Positions 1-5,541 of a stretch of DNA of 6,238 nucleotides are shown here, piece after piece. The stretch is taken from contig JAEXBK010000126.1 in NCBI GenBank assembly GCA_023394035.1, positions 1 to 6,238 of the forward strand, in the 5' to 3' direction. The position numbers and the translations under genes were made by a program. The DNA comes from Bacillota bacterium. GTDB lineage: Bacteria > Bacillota > Clostridia > Peptostreptococcales > Anaerovoracaceae. The notes beneath the pieces are model-generated. The model was not told the origin of the DNA. It saw nothing but the letters and a program-made list of their open reading frames with translations, and searched no databases. Positions within the stretch are counted from its first letter, which is position 1; each line of letters starts with the position of its first letter.

Positions 1-816
1 GCGGTTTGCACCGCAGGCCTTGAGCTCGTATCCGAGGGTTGTCTTGTTAAGCAGTATGTATATTAATATAGCTATTACGATAGCTATTATGATACCGCCG
101 TTTACCTGCGAGCCGGGGAAGATCTTATCGAGTCCAAGCTTAGGTGTTGCAACACCGTTGTGTGTGGTCTTGAAGATATATCCCGTCTTTCCGTATTCCG
201 CACTGTTTTTGAGGTTGCTTTCCTCGAATATCCATGTTACGAGATTGGCAGCTATCCAGTTTGTCATTATGCAGGCCAATACTTCGTTTATATTCAGAAG
301 CGATTTAAGCAATCCCGGAATAGCACCCCAGATTGCTCCTGCGAGCATTCCGCCGAGGAAGGCGAGAATCCATACGACAAATGCAGGAACTACGCTTGTA
401 GGGATGCATAGTGCAATAAACAGAGTTGCGGTCGTTCCCGCAAGGTACTGCCCCGGAGCTCCGATGTTAAATAACCCGGTTTTGAAGGCTATTGCAACGG
501 AAAGTCCTGTGAGTATGATAGGTGTTGCTCTGAAAAGCATATTGCCTATGTTTACAGGGCTGAAGCCGAAGGTGAGACTACCTGCAGCGTCTCTTCCGGT
601 AGCGAATATGCCGAGGAAGATCAGCCTGATACCGTCAATTGCCGCACCAAAGCTCAGAGTATCACTCGTCAGACCCGATATGAGTATGAGGAGACTTCCT
701 ACGGTCATACCGGCGAGTATGGAGATGAGCGAAGCTATGACGGCACGTGAAGACTCTTTTTCCCAGAACGAGGACGAGCCGAGTCTTTCTACAGGAGGCT
801 TTTTGTTATTCTTCAT
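1..816 (-). CDS. ABC transporter permease, nucleoside (NupP-like), 3' end missing
   Basis: The reading frame is open from an ATG at 816-814 to the left edge, giving 272 residues with the C-terminus outside the window. It is a membrane permease of the BPD_transp_2 family, the first of the usual two that pair with a BMP lipoprotein and a double ATPase to import nucleosides. After a short basic-acidic N-terminus, hydrophobic spans are visible near residues 26-48, 97-112, 133-153, 154-170 and 240-256. Family motifs are FNIGAPGQYLAG (116-127) and NEVLACIMTNWIAANL (177-192), and a cytoplasmic loop TTLGYELKACGANR (259-272) probably docks on the ATPase. The start overlaps the last 11 bp of the ATPase gene. 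An AAGGAGG site at 832-826 lies 9 nt upstream, inside the ATPase coding region, so the two genes are probably translationally coupled. A second permease (NupQ-like) is expected just beyond the left edge. Family is clear; nucleoside specificity is inferred from neighbours. Confidence 0.92.
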   Translation of the reverse strand, partial: MKNNKKPPVERLGSSSFWEKESSRAVIASLISILAGMTVGSLLILISGLTSDTLSFGAAIDGIRLIFLGIFATGRDAAGSLTFGFSPVNIGNMLFRATPIILTGLSVAIAFKTGLFNIGAPGQYLAGTTATLFIALCIPTSVVPAFVVWILAFLGGMLAGAIWGAIPGLLKSLLNINEVLACIMTNWIAANLVTWIFEESNLKNSAEYGKTGYIFKTTHNGVATPKLGLDKIFPGSQVNGGIIIAIVIAILIYILLNKTTLGYELKACGANR

Positions 817-2368
817 TTTTTGTTGCCTCCTTCTTCTTGTCATCGCGTTTTGCGCCGGCCATATATAGTCCGAGCTCCTGAACCGTTGTCTTCTTAGGGT
901 CGAGGGAACCGACTATTTCACCTTCGTACATTACGAGAATACGGTCCGAAAGGCTCATGACCTCATCTAATTCGAGAGATACGAGAAGAACCGCGTGCCC
1001 CTTATCGCGCTCATTTACGAGCTGTCTGTGTATGTATTCTATAGCACCGACATCGAGACCTCTTGTCGGTTGTACGGCGATTACGAGCGGTTCGTCTCTG
1101 TCTATTTCGCGCGCAACTATGGCTTTCTGCTGGTTACCGCCTGACATACTGCGTGCGATAGTGATAGACCCCTGACCTGAACGGATGTCGAAGCTCTTGA
1201 TCAGATCCTCCGAGTACACCCTTACCGCGTTATTGTTTATGAATCCCTTGTTCTGGAAACGCTTCTCTTTGAATTTCTGAAGGACAAGGTTCTGCTCGAG
1301 AGTGAAATCGAGAACGAGACCATGCTTATGACGATCCTCAGGTATATGACTCATATTTGAACTGCGCTGTTTGACAGACGAATGAGTGATGTCGTTTCCG
1401 CACAGAGTTACGGAGCCGGAGGTTATCTTTTCGAGTCCTGTAAGACCGTAAACGAGCTCCGTCTGACCGTTGCCGTCTATACCCGCGATACAGAGAATTT
1501 CTCCTGCTCTTACATCAAAGCTTGCGCCTTTGACGGCGTTGCCCTTATGAGTTTTTGACGGAACGACCATATCCCTTACGCTCATTATGACATCTGCCGG
1601 TTTTGCCTCGGCTTTTTCGATCTGAAGCTGCACCGGACGACCGACCATCATGTTACTGAGCTCCTGAGCATTGGTATCCGCCGTATCTACGGTTCCGATG
1701 TATTTTCCCTTTCGGAGAACGGTGACGCGATCCGAAACGGATAGGATTTCGTTAAGCTTGTGAGAGATGAACAAAATACTCTTTCCTTCGCGTGCAAACT
1801 CCTTCATCGTAGCCATGAGTTCGGTGATTTCCTGAGGTGTAAGAACTGCGGTAGGCTCGTCAAAGATAAGAATCTCGTTATCTCTGTAAAGCATCTTGAG
1901 AATCTCAACCCTCTGCTGCATTCCGACACTGATATCTTCTATCTTTGCGTCAAGGTCTACTTTAAGTCCGTACTTTTCGGAAAGCTCTTCGATTTTACGG
2001 CGAGCCTCCTTACGCTGAATGAATCCGAATTTTGTTGTCTCCGCACCGAGCGTGATATTGTCGAGAACGGTAAAAACGTCTATCAGCTTAAAGTGCTGAT
2101 GAACCATACCGATTCCGAGGGCAGTAGCGTCGTTAGGATCGTTTACCTTGACTTCCTGCCCGTTCTTTTTGATAATTCCTTTTTCCGGCTGATACAGCCC
2201 GAACAAAACACTCATAAGCGTGGATTTTCCCGCGCCGTTTTCACCGAGCAATGCGTGTATTTCTCCGCGTTTAAGTCGCAGCGTTATATCGTCATTTGCG
2301 ATAATTCCTGGGAATTCCTTGGTGATATTGAGCATTTCTATAATATAATCTGAACTCGTGATCAACAC
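806..2368 (-). CDS. Nucleoside ABC transporter, double ATPase subunit (NupO-like)
   Basis: A 520-residue protein with two fused nucleotide-binding domains, the usual size for the NupO/YufO and sugar RbsA/MglA-type ATPases. It powers import through the membrane permeases. Domain 1 has Walker A GENGAGKST (42-50), Q-loop Q91, signature SVGMQQR (147-153), Walker B ILIFDEPTAVLTP (166-178, D170 and E171) and H-loop H203. Domain 2 has a degenerate Walker A, GIDGNGQTE (296-304), lacking the lysine; signature SMSGGNQQK (407-415); AVQPTRGLDVGA (431-442); and SLELDEV (464-470) where the H-loop histidine would be. This one-good-site pattern is normal for the family. The C-terminus is a charged tail. The start is uncertain: GTG at 2368 or TTG at 2365, both behind a GGAAAG about 5-8 nt upstream. 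The ATG at 2335 (residue 12) has no ribosome site, and homologues as I recall them begin near the DYIIEML stretch, so the upstream start is preferred. The gene overlaps the permease by 11 bp. Confidence 0.95.
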   Translation of the reverse strand: MLITSSDYIIEMLNITKEFPGIIANDDITLRLKRGEIHALLGENGAGKSTLMSVLFGLYQPEKGIIKKNGQEVKVNDPNDATALGIGMVHQHFKLIDVFTVLDNITLGAETTKFGFIQRKEARRKIEELSEKYGLKVDLDAKIEDISVGMQQRVEILKMLYRDNEILIFDEPTAVLTPQEITELMATMKEFAREGKSILFISHKLNEILSVSDRVTVLRKGKYIGTVDTADTNAQELSNMMVGRPVQLQIEKAEAKPADVIMSVRDMVVPSKTHKGNAVKGASFDVRAGEILCIAGIDGNGQTELVYGLTGLEKITSGSVTLCGNDITHSSVKQRSSNMSHIPEDRHKHGLVLDFTLEQNLVLQKFKEKRFQNKGFINNNAVRVYSEDLIKSFDIRSGQGSITIARSMSGGNQQKAIVAREIDRDEPLVIAVQPTRGLDVGAIEYIHRQLVNERDKGHAVLLVSLELDEVMSLSDRILVMYEGEIVGSLDPKKTTVQELGLYMAGAKRDDKKKEATKNEE

Positions 2369-2398
2369 CCACTTTCCGTATAATTTATTATTATTTTA

Positions 2399-2427
2399 AT
2401 AATACTGGAAAATGGCGGAAATTTCAA
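2399..2427 (-). promoter_or_regulatory. Promoter for the ATPase-permease genes
   Basis: On the minus strand, TTGAAA (2427-2422) and TATTAT (2404-2399) are separated by exactly 17 nt, a near-consensus housekeeping sigma promoter. The expected RNA start is near 2392, about 24 nt before the GTG start at 2368. This supports the upstream start codon of the ATPase. The promoter lies after the terminator of the lipoprotein gene, so ATPase and permease can be expressed apart from it. Prediction from sequence only. Confidence 0.68.
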
Positions 2428-2495
2428 GGAAAAGACGATGAATTCCAATAATAGAAATCTCAGGGCATCAAAAACAGTGCCAATAATATGGTAAT

Positions 2496-2529
2496 AAAAA
2501 AGCTGCCTCGCATTTAATGAGGCAGCTTT
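2496..2529 (-). terminator. Intrinsic terminator after the BMP lipoprotein gene
   Basis: An 11-bp perfect stem (2499-2509 with 2519-2529, core GCTGCCTC/GAGGCAGC) closes a 9-nt loop. Read on the minus strand it is followed by a run of six T, which partly overlaps the stem base, then ATTAC. It starts 24 nt after the lipoprotein stop codon. On the plus strand the T run is only three, so it works mainly leftward. Read-through would lower ATPase and permease mRNA relative to the binding protein. Confidence 0.9.
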
Positions 2530-2553
2530 CTGAACCCAAAAGAGTGTATTTAA

Positions 2554-3717
2554 TTAGATTACGTTGATCTTTACATTTTCGAGTTTGATTTCTTTAGCGT
2601 CTGCAGGGTAGTTTGCATCAACCTTGACTTCGCCTGATTTTACCTTCTCAAGAAGAGCGGCATAATCGTCAACGGAGAATTTCTTCAGTGACCATGTTTC
2701 TGTAGGGAGACCTACAGCACCTTCGTTAACGCCGAGGCTTGTCTGTGTTCCGCCGATCTTATCCCATTCGTTGTCATAGGATTTCTTGATAGCATATTCG
2801 GAAGCCTGGCTGAGTCCCTTCATAGCCGAAGTAACAACTGTATCAGACTGTGTGGACTGGTCAACGTCAACGCCTACTACTGCTCCGTCGCTTGCTGCAG
2901 CTGCTGATGTGATTGAATCAAACATAGAACCGCCGCATGCGAAGATGATTTCTGTTCCGTTTGTGTACCATCCGCTTGCCATAGTCTGAAGCTCAGGTGA
3001 TGCCTGGTAGCTTGCTCCGTACTGGAAGCTGTAGTTTGCTTCTACAGTCTTACCCATTTCCTTTGCAGCGGCATTAGCGCCCTGAAGGAATCCGTATCCG
3101 TATTTGTTTACAGCAGGGTTTTCTCCACCGCCGCCGCCTGTGAATCCGAGCTTTTCGTATCCTTCTTTTACTACTGCATATCCTGCGAAGTATCCGCACT
3201 GTTCTTCGTTAAATGAGATGGCAGCTACGTTCTTGAGAACATTCTCTGTATTAGGAACTGTAAGCGGCCATCCGTCAACGAATACGAAGTGAGTTTCAGG
3301 GAAATCGATGGCAGCCTTTGTGAGAGCTGCACCCTGAAGGAAGCCTGCACAAACGACAACCTTTGCTCCGCCGTCTACTGCAGCCTTCATAGCGTTGTAA
3401 CGGTCGTCGTCAGTTGCCTGATCGCCGTTTGAAGGCTGATAGTACTTGTAGGAGATGTCGTTCTTTCCGCCGTAAAGCTTAACGCCGTTCCATGTACCTT
3501 CGTTAAATGACTTGTCCTTGAGCTGACCGACGTCTGTTACGAATGCTAATTCGTATTTGCCGTCCTTTGATGTCATAGTGTCATCATACTTGTTAGGGTC
3601 ATCCATAGCTTCTGATCCGCCGTTGTCACCACCTGTGCCCGGAGTCGTATTGCCACCGCAAGCGCAGAGAGCAAAGACCATACAGATGATGAGAGCGATA
3701 ACCAATTTCTTCTTCAT
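2554..3717 (-). CDS. BMP-family nucleoside-binding lipoprotein (NupN/PnrA-like)
   Basis: A 387-residue extracellular solute-binding lipoprotein that captures the substrate for the adjacent ABC importer. The N-terminus is a lipoprotein signal: basic MKKK, a hydrophobic stretch (5-19) and lipobox L-C-A-C with the lipidated cysteine at Cys20. A Gly/Asn/Thr/Asp-rich linker (21-45) follows. The BMP domain (PF02608 type) begins near residue 55. Family signatures are FVTDVGQLKDKSFNEGTWNG (59-78), the FNEEQCGYFAGYAV segment (169-182), YGYGFLQGA (206-214) and VGVDVDQS (281-288). Characterised relatives such as Treponema PnrA and Bacillus NupN bind purine or broad-range nucleosides; the exact ligand here is inferred. 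The ATG at 3717 has GGAGG (3729-3725) 7 nt upstream. The gene has its own promoter and terminator and heads the transporter cluster, as is usual because binding protein is needed in excess. A run of five glycines (194-198) follows the GFT strand. Confidence 0.95.
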   Translation of the reverse strand: MKKKLVIALIICMVFALCACGGNTTPGTGGDNGGSEAMDDPNKYDDTMTSKDGKYELAFVTDVGQLKDKSFNEGTWNGVKLYGGKNDISYKYYQPSNGDQATDDDRYNAMKAAVDGGAKVVVCAGFLQGAALTKAAIDFPETHFVFVDGWPLTVPNTENVLKNVAAISFNEEQCGYFAGYAVVKEGYEKLGFTGGGGGENPAVNKYGYGFLQGANAAAKEMGKTVEANYSFQYGASYQASPELQTMASGWYTNGTEIIFACGGSMFDSITSAAAASDGAVVGVDVDQSTQSDTVVTSAMKGLSQASEYAIKKSYDNEWDKIGGTQTSLGVNEGAVGLPTETWSLKKFSVDDYAALLEKVKSGEVKVDANYPADAKEIKLENVKINVI

Positions 3718-3774
3718 TAGTTTTCCTCCATGATTTTTGTTTTCTAATCTTGTTCTATAACTTGAACTGATAGC

Positions 3775-3803
3775 ATTATATCACTTCTATATATATTTAA
3801 CAA
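3775..3803 (-). promoter_or_regulatory. Promoter for the BMP lipoprotein gene
   Basis: On the minus strand, TTGTTA (3803-3798), a 17-nt spacer and a perfect TATAAT (3780-3775) are present, with TG one base before the -10 (extended -10, TGATATAAT). RNA should start near 3768, giving a leader of about 51 nt. A weak inverted repeat GTTC-N8-GAAC lies just downstream of the predicted start. The leader is too short for a purine riboswitch. Confidence 0.75.
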
Positions 3804-3832
3804 TAAGCAACGATTTCTATTAAATTTTTAGG

Positions 3833-3847
3833 AATTTGCACGAAATT
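3833..3847. promoter_or_regulatory. Palindrome resembling a CodY box, candidate operator
   Basis: AATTTGCACGAAATT is a palindrome with perfect 5-bp arms. It matches the Bacillus CodY consensus AATTTTCWGAAAATT at 12 of 15 positions. It sits between the two divergent -35 elements, about 29 bp from the lipoprotein -35 and 15 bp from the guaB -35. CodY senses GTP and branched-chain amino acids, which would suit these genes. The region is AT-rich, so a chance match is possible. Confidence 0.35.
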
Positions 3848-3862
3848 AAGCGTGAAAAAATC

Positions 3863-3891
3863 TTGTAAATGGGCATGAGTTGGTATAAAAT
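3863..3891 (+). promoter_or_regulatory. Promoter for guaB (and probably guaA)
   Basis: TTGTAA (3863-3868) lies 17 nt before TAAAAT (3886-3891). The overlapping TATAAA (3884-3889) is preceded by TGG, as in an extended -10, but with a 15-nt spacer. Either reading puts the RNA start near 3896-3898 and gives a leader of about 60 nt. No other promoter is apparent before guaA. Confidence 0.65.
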
Positions 3892-3896
3892 AATTT

Positions 3897-3935
3897 GAAA
3901 AGAAGGCGGCTCTTTTTCGATTGCCGCCTGTTTTC
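3897..3935 (+). promoter_or_regulatory. guaB leader hairpin, possible attenuator
   Basis: AGGCGGC (3904-3910) pairs perfectly with GCCGCCT (3923-3929) around a 12-nt loop, followed by GTTTTC, so it resembles a weak intrinsic terminator inside the guaB leader. The segment 3898-3903 (AAAAGA) can instead pair with TCTTTT (3911-3916), placing the left GC arm in a loop, so the two folds are mutually exclusive. It may be an attenuator, an mRNA-stabilising 5' hairpin, or a terminator for antisense RNA. Function is inferred. Confidence 0.45.
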
Positions 3936-3957
3936 ATAAACAGAAAGGAGAGATTTA

Positions 3958-5469
3958 ATGGCTCAGTTTATAAATGAACCTTCGAGGACCTTTAATGAAT
4001 ATCTGCTTCTTCCGGGATATACGGGCAAGGAGTGCATAGTCAGCAATGTTGATCTTTCGACACCTATAGTAAAATATAAGGTCGGCGAGGAACCTGAACT
4101 TAAGGCAAATATTCCGCTCGTATCGGCAGTCATGCAGGCTGTATCGGATGACAATATGGCGGTTGCGCTTGCAAAAGAGGGAGGGATATCTTTTATATAC
4201 GGATCTCAGCCTATAGAGAGCCAGGCAGAAATGATCAGAAAGGTAAAATCGCATAAGGCGGGCTTTGTCAGAAGCGACAGCAACCTGCGCCCTGATCAGA
4301 CACTTGCTGATGTCCTTGCCCTCAAGGAAAAGAGCGGACATTCAACTATAGCAATAACAGAGGACGGAACTCCTGAAGGAAAAATCTTAGGTATCGTTAC
4401 AAGCCGTGACTACCGCGTAAGCCGTATGTCTACGGACACCAAGATAAGCGAGTTCATGACTCCTTTTGATAAGCTCGTTTATGCAAAGAACGGCGTGACG
4501 CTTTCGGAAGCAAACGACATTCTCTGGGACTATAAGCTGAACGCTCTTCCTATCATAGATGATAACGACAGACTGACTCACTTCGTTTTCAGAAAGGATT
4601 ACGATAACCACAAGTCAAATCCTAATGAGCTTCTCGATTCACACAAGAGATTTGTAGTAGGAGCGGGAATCAACAGCAGGGACTATATGGAAAGAGTTCC
4701 TAAGCTCGTAGAAGCGGGTGCGGACATTCTCTGTATAGACTCATCCGAGGGATATTCGGAGTGGCAGAGCGAAACCATAAAATGGATAAGAGACAACTAC
4801 GGAGATACAGTCAAGGTAGGAGCCGGAAACATCGTAGATGCCGAAGGCTTCAGATTTCTTGCTGAGGCCGGCGCTGATTTTGTTAAAATCGGTATAGGCG
4901 GAGGATCAATCTGCATCACGAGAGAACAGAAGGGTATCGGAAGAGGTCAGGCTTCTGCGGTTATCGAGGTTGCAGAGGAGAGAAACAAATACCTCAAGGA
5001 AACGGGCATATATATTCCTATCTGCTCGGACGGCGGTATAGTATACGATTATCATATGACGTTGGCACTTGCGATGGGATCCGATTTTATCATGCTCGGA
5101 AGATATTTTGCGAGATTTGACGAATCGCCTACAAACAAGCTCAACATCAACGGAACATACGTAAAGGAATACTGGGGCGAGGGTTCAAACCGCGCACGCA
5201 ACTGGCAGAGATACGATCTCGGCGGAGAGGGCGGAAAGATGAAGTTCGAAGAGGGCGTAGACTCGTATGTGCCTTATGCCGGATCGCTTCATGACAACGT
5301 CACGCTGTCGCTTAACAAGGTTAAGGCTACAATGTGCAACTGCGGTGCACTCAGCATTTCCGAGCTTCAGGACAAGGCGAAGCTGACACTCGTTTCGGCT
5401 ACATCTATCGTCGAGGGCGGTGCACACGACGTAATACTGAGAGACACCAACCAGAACGTGATGAGATAA
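3958..5469 (+). CDS. guaB: IMP dehydrogenase, Tritrichomonas-like 503-residue type
   Basis: This enzyme oxidises IMP to XMP with NAD+, the committed step of guanine nucleotide synthesis, in the cytoplasm as a tetramer. The 503-residue protein has a (beta/alpha)8 catalytic barrel (about 1-100 and 228-503) interrupted by an intact pair of CBS domains (about 103-225, including FMTPFDKLV at 166-174 and ALPIIDD at 196-202). Visible key residues are Asp261 (NAD side), the phosphate and K+ loop GIGGGSIC with Ser317 and catalytic Cys319, Asp358 in CSDGG, the GRYFARF segment (381-387), the flap with Arg418-Tyr419, and the C-terminal EGG (486-488) that completes the K+ site in a neighbouring subunit. 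The catalytic loop CITREQKGIGRGQ differs from the usual bacterial CTTR..aGVG.PQ form and matches the T. foetus enzyme. Bacilli GuaB is shorter (about 488). The start ATG has AAAGGAG (3944-3950) 7 nt upstream. guaA follows after 72 bp, so the pair is likely an operon. Confidence 0.98.
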   Translation: MAQFINEPSRTFNEYLLLPGYTGKECIVSNVDLSTPIVKYKVGEEPELKANIPLVSAVMQAVSDDNMAVALAKEGGISFIYGSQPIESQAEMIRKVKSHKAGFVRSDSNLRPDQTLADVLALKEKSGHSTIAITEDGTPEGKILGIVTSRDYRVSRMSTDTKISEFMTPFDKLVYAKNGVTLSEANDILWDYKLNALPIIDDNDRLTHFVFRKDYDNHKSNPNELLDSHKRFVVGAGINSRDYMERVPKLVEAGADILCIDSSEGYSEWQSETIKWIRDNYGDTVKVGAGNIVDAEGFRFLAEAGADFVKIGIGGGSICITREQKGIGRGQASAVIEVAEERNKYLKETGIYIPICSDGGIVYDYHMTLALAMGSDFIMLGRYFARFDESPTNKLNINGTYVKEYWGEGSNRARNWQRYDLGGEGGKMKFEEGVDSYVPYAGSLHDNVTLSLNKVKATMCNCGALSISELQDKAKLTLVSATSIVEGGAHDVILRDTNQNVMR

Positions 5470-5481
5470 AGTGAGATAAAG
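5462..5481. repeat. 10-bp tandem duplication across the guaB stop
   Basis: TGAGATAAAG occurs twice with no spacer (5462-5471 and 5472-5481). The first copy contains the guaB TAA stop; the second runs into the base of the downstream hairpin. It looks like a small slippage duplication and does not change the encoded protein. Confidence 0.6.
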
Positions 5482-5518
5482 CCGGCGGCAGTAGGACCGA
5501 CACCGCCGGTTTTGATGT
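5478..5518 (+). terminator. Terminator-like hairpin between guaB and guaA
   Basis: CCGGCGG (5482-5488) pairs with CCGCCGG (5503-5509). The stem can be extended by AAAG (5478-5481) with TTTT (5510-5513), and a loose 14-nt loop lies inside. TTTT, GATG and a five-T run follow. It begins 8 nt after the guaB stop and ends about 23 nt before the guaA start, leaving no room for a new guaA promoter. It is therefore more likely a partial terminator, or an mRNA processing or stability element, that sets the guaA to guaB ratio. Confidence 0.55.
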
Positions 5519-5541
5519 TTTTGATAAATAGGAGCATTCAT

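Noticed and set aside
20..868. Long plus-strand open frame of 282 codons
   Set aside because: It is antisense to the permease and the end of the ATPase gene, has no ribosome site, and its protein matches no family. The minus-strand frame carries clear permease motifs and an AAGGAGG site.
296..1480. Degenerate second Walker A in the ATPase gene as a sign of decay
   Set aside because: The lysine-free second site GIDGNGQTE is normal for double ATPases of nucleoside and sugar importers, and the frame is intact throughout.
1760..2353. Plus-strand open frame of 197 codons
   Set aside because: It lies opposite the first ATP-binding domain, whose Walker A, signature and Walker B motifs are all intact. 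It is a by-product of that coding sequence.
3753..3770. GTTC-N8-GAAC inverted repeat just downstream of the lipoprotein promoter, considered as a LexA or PurR box
   Set aside because: The arms are only 4 bp, the spacing and orientation do not fit the LexA box (GAAC-N4-GTTC), and PurBox flanking sequence is missing.
3718..3957. Purine (guanine) riboswitch upstream of the lipoprotein gene or guaB
   Set aside because: Predicted leaders are only about 51 and 60 nt, shorter than the aptamer plus expression platform. The conserved purine aptamer loop and junction sequences are not seen.
3955..4341. Minus-strand open frame of 128 codons ending at the guaB start
   Set aside because: It is fully antisense to the guaB N-terminus, Arg/Leu/Cys-rich as expected of a shadow frame, and has no recognisable promoter or family.
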